64,000 nucleotides of DNA from Bacteroidales bacterium (GTDB lineage Bacteria; Bacteroidota; Bacteroidia; Bacteroidales; WCHB1-69), in the NCBI GenBank assembly GCA_024685175.1, contig JAIKWD010000012.1, forward strand, positions 124,001-188,000, given 5' to 3'. Shown one piece after another: positions 34,894 to 43,045 of this stretch; positions within the stretch are counted from its first letter, which is position 1, and the number at the start of each line of letters is the position of its first letter. Both the position numbers and the translations under genes were made by a program. The notes beneath the pieces are model-generated. The model saw only the letters and a program-made list of their open reading frames with translations, had not been told where the DNA came from and searched no databases.

Positions 34894-35382
34894 ATGTCTA
34901 GATTTAAAAAGAACGGAAAGAAAGAGACTCCGGAACTCAATATGGGTTCCATGTCCGATATTATCTTCATGTTTTTGTTCTTCTTCATGGTGATCACCAC
35001 CATGCGTGAGGCCTCCCTAAAGGTGCATTTCACTGCTCCACAAGCAACTGAAATTCAAAAACTTGAGAAGAAATCTCTCGTTGCCAACATCTACGTGGGC
35101 AAGCCTATTAATCCGAACGAGAACACCCTCCCCCCTGGCGAGGTTTCCGTGCAACTGAACGACCAAACCATTAAGGCTGAAGAACTTGTTTCCGACGTTC
35201 GCGACTTCATCGGTACCGAAAAGGAATCCCGCGATGCCGCCGACCGCGACAAGCTGACCTTCTCCCTGAAAGTTGACAAAGATGTTCAAATGCGCTATGT
35301 GAACACCATCAAACAGGAACTTCGTAAGAACAACGCCCTTAAGATCAATTATGCTGCTGGTAAGAAAGCAACCAACAACTAA
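34894..35382 (+). CDS. exbD: ExbD/TolR-type biopolymer transport protein, second copy
   Basis: The 162-residue protein has N-terminus ETPELNMGSMSDI, a single TM helix (IFMFLFFFMVITTM) carrying the conserved Asp, and a periplasmic beta-alpha domain. It begins 21 nt after the first exbD, which it resembles only in the N-terminal part, so the two are likely non-redundant partners. A terminator follows, closing the cluster. Confidence 0.92.
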   Translation: MSRFKKNGKKETPELNMGSMSDIIFMFLFFFMVITTMREASLKVHFTAPQATEIQKLEKKSLVANIYVGKPINPNENTLPPGEVSVQLNDQTIKAEELVSDVRDFIGTEKESRDAADRDKLTFSLKVDKDVQMRYVNTIKQELRKNNALKINYAAGKKATNN

Positions 35383-35405
35383 TTTGACTTAACGCACTAA
35401 TATTC

Positions 35406-35430
35406 AAGGCAGACCCCAGCGGCCTGCCTT
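35406..35430 (+). terminator. Terminator of the exb cluster
   Basis: AAGGCAG and CTGCCTT form a stem with an 11-nt loop. A run of T follows and merges into the yicC promoter. Confidence 0.85.
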
Positions 35431-35437
35431 TTTTTTG

Positions 35438-35445
35438 TATTTTTG
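35438..35445 (+). promoter_or_regulatory. -7 promoter element of yicC
   Basis: TATTTTTG, 21 nt before the ATG at 35467. It immediately follows the exb terminator. Confidence 0.6.
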
Positions 35446-35466
35446 CCGCACCAAAACTCTGACACT

Positions 35467-36339
35467 ATGATTAAATCCATGACCGGCTTCGGACGTACCG
35501 CCATCGACGCGGAAGGCAAGTCCATCACCATCGAGATTCGTACCCTCAATAGCAAGCAACTCGACCTTAACACGCGCATCGCCCCGCTTTTCCGCAACAA
35601 CGAGAACGAGATTCGCTCCATAATCTCCCACGAACTGGAACGCGGCAAGATCGATTTCAACCTCTCCATAGAGAAAAACGCAGCCTCCACCGTGTCCATC
35701 AACACAACGCTGGCCAAATCGTACTACGAGGCACTCACTACCCTCTCCTCAGAACTCCAAAACCCCGTGCCTAGCGATATATTCCTGCAAGTGCTCCGAA
35801 TGCCCGACGTCATCTCCACCCCACAAGAGGAACTCTCCGACGAACTCTGGCAAACCGTTAAAAACGCCATCCTTGATGCATGCAAACAAGTGAACGATTT
35901 CCGCTCCAATGAAGGTGCTGTACTGGCCAAAGACTTTGAGAAACGCATCTGCCTCATCCGCGATATGATCGATGAGGTAACCCCTTACGAAGAAACCCGT
36001 ATCTCCACCCTGCGCACTAAATTCGAGAAATCCCTCGCAGAATTATCCACGAAGACCCAATACGACCCCAGCCGCCTGGAACAGGAAATCTTCTACTATA
36101 TCGAGAAACTTGACATCACCGAAGAAAAAGTACGCCTTCGCAAGCACTGTAACTACTTCCTAGACACGATGAACGAACCCCAAGCCAACGGAAAGAAACT
36201 CGCCTTCATTGTCCAAGAATGCGGCCGCGAAATCAACACCCTCGGCTCCAAAAGCAACGACTTCAACATCCAACAAATCGTGGTCCGTATGAAAGACGAA
36301 CTCGAAAAACTGAAAGAACAACTGGCCAATGTGCTGTAG
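35467..36339 (+). CDS. yicC: YicC family endoribonuclease-like protein
   Basis: The 290-residue protein begins MIKSMTGFGR, the hallmark YicC start. It continues with the TIEIRTLNSKQLDLNTR segment and ends with the DUF1732 region (EKLDITEEKVRLRKHCNYF, GKKLAFIVQECGREINTLGSKSND, IVVRMKDELEKLKEQLANVL). YicC in E. coli acts as an RNase affecting small-RNA stability. The ATG at 35467 follows a -7 box, and an alternative TTG start at 35443 was rejected. It is followed by a repetitive spacer and der. Confidence 0.93.
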   Translation: MIKSMTGFGRTAIDAEGKSITIEIRTLNSKQLDLNTRIAPLFRNNENEIRSIISHELERGKIDFNLSIEKNAASTVSINTTLAKSYYEALTTLSSELQNPVPSDIFLQVLRMPDVISTPQEELSDELWQTVKNAILDACKQVNDFRSNEGAVLAKDFEKRICLIRDMIDEVTPYEETRISTLRTKFEKSLAELSTKTQYDPSRLEQEIFYYIEKLDITEEKVRLRKHCNYFLDTMNEPQANGKKLAFIVQECGREINTLGSKSNDFNIQQIVVRMKDELEKLKEQLANVL

Positions 36340-36340
36340 G

Positions 36341-36446
36341 GAGTTAGGAATTAGGAGTTAGAGAATAGTGAGTTAGTGAGGGCGAAGAATATTCTCTACT
36401 AAAGGTTCATCAACTAATCAACAGTTAAACAGTTTAACAATTCAAC
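36341..36446. repeat. Word-like GAGTTAG/TTAGGAGTTAG spacer
   Basis: Repeated GAGTTAG, ATTAGGAGTTAG, AGTGAGTTAGTGAG and CAACAGTTAAACAGTTTAAC words fill the gap between yicC and der. No gene or hairpin is clear. Confidence 0.5.
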
Positions 36447-36454
36447 ATCCAAAT

Positions 36455-37759
36455 ATGTCCAACATTTTATCCCTCATAGGAAGGCCCAACGTAGGAAAGT
36501 CCACGCTGTTCAACAGATTGATAAAGGCGCGAGAGGCCATTGTGGATTCCGTGGCAGGCGTGACCCGAGACCGCCATTATGGTAAATCCGACTGGAACGG
36601 TTACGATTTCTCCGTCATAGATACAGGCGGTTATGTGGTCGGTTCCGACGACATCTTCGAGAAGGAGATCCGCAAGCAGGCGCAATTGGCCATTGAAGAA
36701 TCCGACGTGATCGTCTTTATGGTGGATGGCCGCGAAGGCCTTACCCCGTTGGACGAGGAGGTGGCACAGATGCTCCGGCGCTCAAAGAAACCCTATTACT
36801 TAGCTGTTAACAAAATTGACAGTCCCAGCAACTATTTTGACTATACCGAATTTTACGCCTTGGGCGTGGACCAGATATTCCCCATCTCTGCAGCTTCCGG
36901 CGGCGGCACTGGCGAACTGCTGGATGAAGTGGTGAAACACTTCAACAAGGACAAGGACAACCTGCCCGACGACCTGCCTCGCATCGCCATCGTGGGCAAA
37001 CCTAATGTTGGCAAATCGTCCATCATAAACGCCTTCCTCGGCGAGGACCGACACATCGTGACGCCGTTAGCTGGCACCACACGCGACACCATATTCACCC
37101 GCTATCGTAACTTCGGCTTCGACTTCTACCTCATAGACACCGCCGGTCTGCGCAAAAAGAGCAAGGTGGAAGAAGACCTTGAATTCTACTCCGTCATGCG
37201 CGCTGTACGCTCCATTGAGAATGCAGACGTCTGTATCGTCATGGCCGACGCGTCGCAAGGCTTCGACCAACAAGACCTCAACATCTTCGGCCTTGCCGCC
37301 CGCAACCATAAAGGAGTTGTCGTGGTGATGAACAAATGGGACCTGATTGAAAAAGACAATCATACTCACAAGGAATACGAAGATCTTATCCGCAATAGAA
37401 TTGCTCCCTTCAACGATGTACCTATCATTTTTACTTCCGTCCTGGAAAAACAACGCATCTACAAAGTTCTGGAAACAGCCATTCAAGTCTATCAAAACCG
37501 CACACGCAAGATCTCCACTTCCGAACTCAACAACGTGATGCTGCCCATCATCCAAAATACGCCTCCCCCAATGAACAAGGACAAGGTCATCCGCATCAAA
37601 TACGTGACACAGTTGCCCGTAGCCTATCCCACTTTCGCCTTTTTCTGCAACCTGCCACAGTATGTTATTGATTCTTATAAGCGTTTTTTGGAAAACCAGA
37701 TTCGCAAAAACTGGGATTTTAGTGGCGTACCGATGGAAATCTATTTTAGGAGAAAATAA
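36455..37759 (+). CDS. der: Ribosome biogenesis GTPase Der (EngA)
   Basis: This 434-residue double-G-domain GTPase takes part in 50S subunit assembly. The first G domain has GRPNVGKSTLFNRL (P-loop), DTGG and NKID. The second has GKPNVGKSSIINAFL, a TRDT switch, DTAGLRKK and NKWD (near residue 290). A C-terminal KH-like domain follows (about 345-434, VIRIKYVTQLPVAYPTFAFF). Length and order match the family. Confidence 0.98.
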   Translation: MSNILSLIGRPNVGKSTLFNRLIKAREAIVDSVAGVTRDRHYGKSDWNGYDFSVIDTGGYVVGSDDIFEKEIRKQAQLAIEESDVIVFMVDGREGLTPLDEEVAQMLRRSKKPYYLAVNKIDSPSNYFDYTEFYALGVDQIFPISAASGGGTGELLDEVVKHFNKDKDNLPDDLPRIAIVGKPNVGKSSIINAFLGEDRHIVTPLAGTTRDTIFTRYRNFGFDFYLIDTAGLRKKSKVEEDLEFYSVMRAVRSIENADVCIVMADASQGFDQQDLNIFGLAARNHKGVVVVMNKWDLIEKDNHTHKEYEDLIRNRIAPFNDVPIIFTSVLEKQRIYKVLETAIQVYQNRTRKISTSELNNVMLPIIQNTPPPMNKDKVIRIKYVTQLPVAYPTFAFFCNLPQYVIDSYKRFLENQIRKNWDFSGVPMEIYFRRK

Positions 37760-37887
37760 TCTTCTCTCCCTTTTTTCTCCGAAAAAAACACCCCAAAAAG
37801 AGAAGAAAAAAACAACATATTTTATAACACTCTGATTTTCAGGAAGAAAAAATTTTCATCAAGTAGATGAAAAATAAAAACATATTG

Positions 37888-37895
37888 TATTTTTG
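37888..37895 (+). promoter_or_regulatory. -7 promoter element of the ABC transporter/subtilase gene run
   Basis: TATTTTTG, 66 nt before the ATG at 37962. No terminator between here and 42908 was recognised, so it may drive six genes. Confidence 0.55.
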
Positions 37896-37961
37896 CGGTG
37901 TTATAGTTCACTAATACACTAAACAACTAAAACACGAACGTAAAATTTAATATATATAACT

Positions 37962-38798
37962 ATGATAAAATTGCAAAACATACAATTTGGTTATAGAAAA
38001 GGCCATAACATCTTCGAGGATGTGACCTTGGCGATGGAGCCCGGCCACGTATATGGTTTGTTGGGCAAGAACGGGGCGGGCAAGACCACGCTTTTGAAGA
38101 TAATGGCGGGCCTGCGTTTCCCAAACGCAGGAACGGCCACCATCTTGGGCGAGAACGCCACCTTGCGCAAGGCCGATGTCTTGAACGACATCTATTTCCT
38201 GCAAGAGGAGATGTACGTGCCGCACGTCAAGATTCGCCAATTCGTCAATGCCTATGCGCCGTTTTACCCCAACTTCAGCGAAGCACAGTTCGACGAATAT
38301 ATGCGCGTGCTGGAACTGCAGAACGAAACCGGGTTTCTGGACAAGCTTTCTCACGGACAGAAGAAGAAGGTCCTCATCGCCTTCTCTTTGGCCGCCAACA
38401 CCTCGATCCTGTTTATGGACGAGCCGACCAACGGCCTTGACATCCCGTCCAAGAGCGCTTTCCGCCAGTTGATGGCTTCGGTGGCCGACGACAGCCGATT
38501 GGTCGTCATCTCCACCCATCAGGTGCGCGACCTGCACAGTCTCATCGATATGGTCACCATCCTCGACAACGGTCACATCGTGCTCAACGCCTCCACTTTC
38601 GACATCACGGACAAACTGCTCTTCGATGTGGACAACACTAAAACCGCCGAAGGCAAACTGCTCTATGCGGAAGAGACCCCGCGCGGCATCTACCAAGTCA
38701 AAACGAACGACCGACACATTGACTCCAGTCTCGATCTCGAGCTCCTGTTCAATGCGGCAATGACCGACAAAGAATCTTTCTACAACCTTTTTAAATAA
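37962..38798 (+). CDS. ABC transporter ATP-binding protein
   Basis: This 278-residue ATPase belongs to an exporter of the YtrB/antibiotic-type group. Walker A is GLLGKNGAGKTT (residues about 28-39). The signature is LSHGQKKKVLIAFSLA, a variant with SHGQ in place of SGGQ. Walker B is ILFMDEPTNGLD, and the switch His is in VISTHQ. The C-terminal 70 residues are a non-catalytic extension. It is followed after 6 nt by a small membrane protein gene and then by the permease. Cargo unknown. Confidence 0.93.
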   Translation: MIKLQNIQFGYRKGHNIFEDVTLAMEPGHVYGLLGKNGAGKTTLLKIMAGLRFPNAGTATILGENATLRKADVLNDIYFLQEEMYVPHVKIRQFVNAYAPFYPNFSEAQFDEYMRVLELQNETGFLDKLSHGQKKKVLIAFSLAANTSILFMDEPTNGLDIPSKSAFRQLMASVADDSRLVVISTHQVRDLHSLIDMVTILDNGHIVLNASTFDITDKLLFDVDNTKTAEGKLLYAEETPRGIYQVKTNDRHIDSSLDLELLFNAAMTDKESFYNLFK

Positions 38799-38804
38799 GA
38801 CATT

Positions 38805-39023
38805 ATGAAAAAATATACGAATAGAATATTATGCATAGTGGCCCTGGCTGTGGTCATCTTTTTTGTGGTGGGTATTACCTTGGATTTTCAAATCACGTAT
38901 CACAAGCATCCGGAAAGATTGAAAGCGGAAGAATATATCGACTTGACAACCACTCCCGTAAAAACCTCCACGATGAATGTGGAAATCATAGAAGACTCCA
39001 CTTTTTCCGTTAAAAACCTTTAA
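38805..39023 (+). CDS. Small single-TM protein between ABC ATPase and permease genes
   Basis: The 72-residue protein has one N-terminal hydrophobic helix (ILCIVALAVVIFFVVGITLDF) and a polar, acidic tail of about 45 residues predicted outside the cytoplasm. It lies 6 nt after the ATPase and 11 nt before the permease gene, which suggests an accessory subunit. It has no recognised family. Confidence 0.65.
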   Translation: MKKYTNRILCIVALAVVIFFVVGITLDFQITYHKHPERLKAEEYIDLTTTPVKTSTMNVEIIEDSTFSVKNL

Positions 39024-39034
39024 AATTCAAGACT

Positions 39035-39778
39035 ATGAATCTCAACAATATAAAAAATCTATTGCGCGCATATTTCATTGAGAACTGGAAGCGCGACTTT
39101 ATTTGGACCTTCATAATGATGGCAGCCATTACATTTCTTATGGCGATTATGATGAATATCCATACGATATACCCCACCATCGCCATAGTGTTTGTCATTA
39201 TGCTGTTCATTTTCCCGGAGAGAGTGTTCAATTCTTTGTATGGCAATTCCAAGAGTATCCATTACCTGATGATACCCGCCACAAACAGCGAAAAGGTAGT
39301 GGCTAATATGTTTTTGGTGAATCTGTACGCCCCTTTCTTCTTGCTGTTATCCGTTTTCATTGGCTACTCCTTGGGATTCCTTGCATTGAAATGGTATGGA
39401 TTACCCTATCTTGGAGATTATATGTCTCATTTCAAGTATATCAATTTGGGCAAAAAGATATTTTTACTCTACATGTTGCTCTCCGTGATGTTTTTCGGAT
39501 GTATCTATTTCCGCAGACGTGCCACTTTGAGCACGGTCGGAATGGCTCTTTTGGCATTCGTCGTCATTGGAGTTTTGGCCGTGCTGACTTTATGGGCCAA
39601 CGCTCATTTAACCCTTCACACTGGTCTTTCGGACATAGCTTATTCTTTTCCTTCCTCTGTCTCACCCAACGAGACACCCAAAAATGGTGAAGAAATAATC
39701 AATATTATATTAAGATCGCTCGTTATTGTATTCTTCTATGCGATGAGCTTTTTAAGACTAAAAGAAACGGAGGCCTAA
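39035..39778 (+). CDS. ABC-2-type membrane permease component
   Basis: The 247-residue protein has about six hydrophobic segments. They start with DFIWTFIMMAAITFLMAIMM and TIAIVFVIMLFIFPERVF and end with IINIILRSLVIVFFYAMSF. The pattern resembles the short ABC-2 permeases that pair with a separate ATPase. The loop motif NSKSIHYLMIPATNSEKVVAN between TM2 and TM3 is typical of this Bacteroidota group. It is followed after 1 nt by the GntR regulator gene. Confidence 0.8.
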   Translation: MNLNNIKNLLRAYFIENWKRDFIWTFIMMAAITFLMAIMMNIHTIYPTIAIVFVIMLFIFPERVFNSLYGNSKSIHYLMIPATNSEKVVANMFLVNLYAPFFLLLSVFIGYSLGFLALKWYGLPYLGDYMSHFKYINLGKKIFLLYMLLSVMFFGCIYFRRRATLSTVGMALLAFVVIGVLAVLTLWANAHLTLHTGLSDIAYSFPSSVSPNETPKNGEEIINIILRSLVIVFFYAMSFLRLKETEA

Positions 39779-39779
39779 T

Positions 39780-40130
39780 ATGGATTTCAACAATACGCAA
39801 ACCATCTGGATGCAGATTGTCGACTGGGTGTTCGAGCAGATTCTGACCTCTGCCTGGAAGCCCGGCGACAAGGCAAAGTCGGTGCGCGAGTTGGCCGTCA
39901 CCTTTGAGGTCAACCCCAACACCGTGATGCGCTCCTACGACTATCTGCAAAACAACGACATCTTTATCAACAAGCGTGGCATTGGCTTCTTTGTCACGGA
40001 AAACGCCGTGGAGAAAATCAAGGAAATCCGCAAAAAGCGCTTTATGGAAGAGGAAGTTCCCGTCTTCTTGAAGAATATGAAACTGTTGGATATTGACATC
40101 AATGAAATTATTAATCAATTAAATCAATAA
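39780..40130 (+). CDS. GntR family regulator, YtrA subfamily
   Basis: The 116-residue protein has a winged helix-turn-helix of GntR type: QIVDWVFEQILTSAWKPGDKAKSVRELAVTFEVNPNTVMRSYDYLQ. A short C-terminal helix follows in place of a ligand-binding domain, as in YtrA. YtrA-type repressors usually control adjacent ABC transporters in response to cell-envelope stress. Here the gene is fourth in the run instead of first, which would give autoregulation of the whole run. It starts 1 nt after the permease stop and ends 2 nt before the subtilase start. Confidence 0.9.
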   Translation: MDFNNTQTIWMQIVDWVFEQILTSAWKPGDKAKSVRELAVTFEVNPNTVMRSYDYLQNNDIFINKRGIGFFVTENAVEKIKEIRKKRFMEEEVPVFLKNMKLLDIDINEIINQLNQ

Positions 40131-40132
40131 AA

Positions 40133-42376
40133 ATGAAAAAGTTCTCCATTCTCGCCATTTTGGTTATGGCATTTTTCCAAATGTCCGCCCAAAACACCTA
40201 TTGGGTGTTCTTCACGGACAAGAACAACACTCATTTTAATCCCTATCAATACTTCGACGCGAAGGCTATTGAGCGTTACAATGCTTGCGGTGCCGACCTG
40301 TACGACATCACCAACTATCCCGTGAACGGCCAGTACAGCGATGAGGTGCAAAATCTCACCACCGAGTATGTGGGCACATCCCGTTGGTTGAATGCCGTCG
40401 CCGTGACAGCCACCGACGAGCAGATTCGTATAGTGGAGGCCCTTCCCTTTGTGGCCCGCACGCAATTGATTGCCACCGAAGCCGTCATGACGGAGACACC
40501 AGCCGAGTTTGCCGACAAGTTGCTGGACGCCGAGTTAAATCAGATTGCCTTGATGCAAGGTGAGAAGTTCCAAAAAAACAACATCAACGGCAAGGGTGTG
40601 CGCATCGCCGTTTTCGACGGTGGCTTTCCCGATGTGGACACGCATCCTGCATTCAAGCACTTGCGCGACAACCATCAGATCATCAAGACCTGGAACTTCG
40701 CCAGCAATAAGGAGAATGTCTACTGCAACAACTCGCACGGCCGAATGGTCTTGAGTTGTATTGCCGGCATTATGAACGACACCACGATGTTGGGTCTGGC
40801 CCCTGGCGCAGAGTTCCTTCTGGCCCGTACGGAAATAGAGGCCGAAAAGAAGAAAGAGGAGATATGGTGGGTGGAGGCCTTGGAATGGGCCGACCAGAAC
40901 GGTGCACACATTGTGAGCAGTTCACTCGGATACGGCATCCAGTTGCACGACCTGAAAGATATGGATGGTCGTAGTTCCATCGTGGCCAAGGGTGCCAGCA
41001 CAGCCGCTTCCAAGGGCATTCTGGTATGCACCGCTATGGGCAATGAGGGCACTGACAAGGATTGGAAGATGCTCGTCACGCCTGCCGATGCCGATGGTGT
41101 GCTCTCCGTAGGAGCCGTGCGTTCTTTGGAGGAAATCGAGAGTTACAGCTCTTTCGGTCCCACCGCCGACGGCCGTCGCAAACCTAACGTGGTGGCCTGC
41201 GGCTACGATATGGTGGCCCAAAGTAACGGCAACTACAGTTATTCTCAAGGCACCTCGTTCGCCACTCCGATGGTCTCCGGTTTCGCTGCCTGCGTCAAAC
41301 AGATGCATCCAGAGTGGACCGCCACCCAACTGCTTGAGGAAATTGAGAAGTCCGGCAACCACTATCCCTATTACGACTATGCATTCGGCTACGGCGTGCC
41401 CCAAGCCGGCTATTTCACCGACAAGAAGAAAGCCGAGCCCAAGCATTCCTTCGACTTGGCCGAGAATGCCGATAATCTCTATGTAGTACCCGTCAACCCG
41501 ACGGAAAACCGCAAACTGTTTTACAACATCCAAAACGGTGACGGCTCGTTGGAGGACTATTTTGTGAGATGGTTCAAGGACACTCCCATTGACTCCAATG
41601 CCGCTTTCTCCATCTCCAAGTACGATTTGACGGAAGGACAGACCGTGAATATCTGGTACAACGACCAATATGCGCAATATGTGGTAGGCAAGGATAAGGT
41701 AGCCGAGAAAACCGCCCAAATCGTATCCGACACCTTGGACTATTCCAATGAGTTTCACGGTATTAGTGGCAGCAAGCCCACCCGCAACATCTACACCAGA
41801 AAAGGCAACAAATACAACGGTGAATTGGTGCTCAATGCCTCTTTCATGATCCCGACGATGTGGTCGCCCACCGAAGACATCTATCGTGCCGACCGTCACT
41901 CCCGCTCCTTCTCTTTCAGTTATGTCAACCATTGGCAACTCACCCGAGTGTATGGTTTGGGCTTCCGTATCGGCTTCGGTTCGTCTTGGTATGCAATGCC
42001 CGAAGATCACATCTACTATGGTTATACGCCCACTGTCAAGAAATACAACTTCAAGACCTCTCAATTCGACCTGGAATTCCACCAACGTTTCGTGCTGACC
42101 CATATTTCCAAGCAGAAACTCTATGTGGATTTGGGCGTGTACGGGGATTGGATTACGGGCAGTCGTCTGAAATACAAGACACAATTAGGCGATGTTGTGA
42201 ACAACAATGTCATCAAACACTACAACTACGACAACCTCAAGAAACTGAATTGTGGTGTGCGCATGCGCTTGGGTCTTACCAACTTCTTAGCCATCTATGG
42301 ACAATATCGCATCACCTCGATTATGAAACAGGGCAACGACCTGCCGAAGTGGGAGATTGGTTTCCAGATTTTCTAA
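40133..42376 (+). CDS. S8 subtilisin-family protease with C-terminal outer-membrane barrel
   Basis: The 747-residue exported protease has a signal peptide (ILVMAFFQMSAQ). An I9-like prodomain covers about residues 21-120. The S8 catalytic domain has Asp162 (VAVFDGGF), His202 (NNSHGRMV), the oxyanion Asn304 (MGNEG) and Ser375 (GTSFATPM). After a beta-sandwich-like region, residues about 560-747 look like a small outer-membrane beta barrel: alternating strands rich in Tyr, Phe and Gly (LTRVYGLGFRIGFG, KLYVDLGVYGDW, FLAIYGQYRITSI) ending in a terminal Phe (KWEIGFQIF). No T9SS tail is present, so the barrel is the likely anchor. It starts 2 nt after the regulator gene. Confidence 0.85.
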   Translation: MKKFSILAILVMAFFQMSAQNTYWVFFTDKNNTHFNPYQYFDAKAIERYNACGADLYDITNYPVNGQYSDEVQNLTTEYVGTSRWLNAVAVTATDEQIRIVEALPFVARTQLIATEAVMTETPAEFADKLLDAELNQIALMQGEKFQKNNINGKGVRIAVFDGGFPDVDTHPAFKHLRDNHQIIKTWNFASNKENVYCNNSHGRMVLSCIAGIMNDTTMLGLAPGAEFLLARTEIEAEKKKEEIWWVEALEWADQNGAHIVSSSLGYGIQLHDLKDMDGRSSIVAKGASTAASKGILVCTAMGNEGTDKDWKMLVTPADADGVLSVGAVRSLEEIESYSSFGPTADGRRKPNVVACGYDMVAQSNGNYSYSQGTSFATPMVSGFAACVKQMHPEWTATQLLEEIEKSGNHYPYYDYAFGYGVPQAGYFTDKKKAEPKHSFDLAENADNLYVVPVNPTENRKLFYNIQNGDGSLEDYFVRWFKDTPIDSNAAFSISKYDLTEGQTVNIWYNDQYAQYVVGKDKVAEKTAQIVSDTLDYSNEFHGISGSKPTRNIYTRKGNKYNGELVLNASFMIPTMWSPTEDIYRADRHSRSFSFSYVNHWQLTRVYGLGFRIGFGSSWYAMPEDHIYYGYTPTVKKYNFKTSQFDLEFHQRFVLTHISKQKLYVDLGVYGDWITGSRLKYKTQLGDVVNNNVIKHYNYDNLKKLNCGVRMRLGLTNFLAIYGQYRITSIMKQGNDLPKWEIGFQIF

Positions 42377-42395
42377 CCGATAAAAAGACACGGTT

Positions 42396-42884
42396 ATGAA
42401 ACGATGTTTCTTATCCACACTAATGCCACTTATCGCCACTGTATTGGTGTTATGCTTCACGGTGGCCAATGCCGAGGCGCAATCAGACAAGGCCAAATAC
42501 ACGAAAATACTAAAAGTGAATTTCAAAAACACGACCAATAGTTTCAAGTTGAAAGGCGTGGGAAATGTCATTGTCAAGGGCTCGAGCGACAAGGACATTC
42601 ATTGCGAAGTCCATATGGAGGGTTATGGCTCCACGCCTGAAGCGGCCAAGCGAGAAGTGGACAACGTACAAGCCCTCGCCGCAAAGGATGGCAGTCCGAA
42701 ACTCGAGGTTTCCCTGCGCAATGGCCGTTACAACGAAAACAGATGCAAGGTGGTCTCTACCCTGTATCTGCCATCCACGGTGTCGTTTCTACACAACGAA
42801 TCCTTCAGTTTGGAAGACCTTTTATACAAAGCCGTCGACAAAATGGGGGATATTTACGCTTCATTCAGTAAAAAAAGGAACTAA
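42396..42884 (+). CDS. Exported DUF4097/DUF2807-like protein
   Basis: The 162-residue protein has a signal peptide ending near AEAQ. A beta-rich region follows with VNFKNTTNSFKLKGVGNVIVKGSSDKDIHCEV, resembling the adhesin-head (DUF2807/DUF4097) beta-solenoid, but only a short part of it. The C-terminal third (FSLEDLLYKAVDKMGDIYASF) is unlike that family. It lies 19 nt after the subtilase gene and 23 nt before a strong terminator, so it closes the run. Function unknown. Confidence 0.65.
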   Translation: MKRCFLSTLMPLIATVLVLCFTVANAEAQSDKAKYTKILKVNFKNTTNSFKLKGVGNVIVKGSSDKDIHCEVHMEGYGSTPEAAKREVDNVQALAAKDGSPKLEVSLRNGRYNENRCKVVSTLYLPSTVSFLHNESFSLEDLLYKAVDKMGDIYASFSKKRN

Positions 42885-42907
42885 GCCATAAAATACGTTC
42901 TTTGAGT

Positions 42908-42966
42908 CTTCCGCTGCATCCGCCGAATCATAGCCATTAACCTAGGCGGGTGCACGGAAGTTTTTG
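42908..42966 (+). terminator. Terminator closing the six-gene run
   Basis: CTTCCG-C-TGCATCCGCC pairs with GGCGGGTGCACGGAAG (one bulge, one wobble) around a loop of about 17 nt, followed by TTTTTG. Confidence 0.8.
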
Positions 42967-43012
42967 TTTTTTATATAACATACTTCATAAATGCTTTTAT
43001 CAAAAAGTTTTG

Positions 43013-43020
43013 TATATTTG
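43013..43020 (+). promoter_or_regulatory. -7 promoter element of the IgGFc-binding-like T9SS gene
   Basis: TATATTTG, 25 nt before the ATG at 43046, supports that start over a longer frame from 42950. Confidence 0.6.
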
Positions 43021-43045
43021 CAGCGATTTGATTGGGTGTTTTTTT

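Noticed and set aside
40922-42184. Long antisense open frame over the subtilase gene
   Set aside because: It is a shadow of the subtilase frame made by strong codon bias and has no motif. The sense frame has catalytic residues and a signal peptide.
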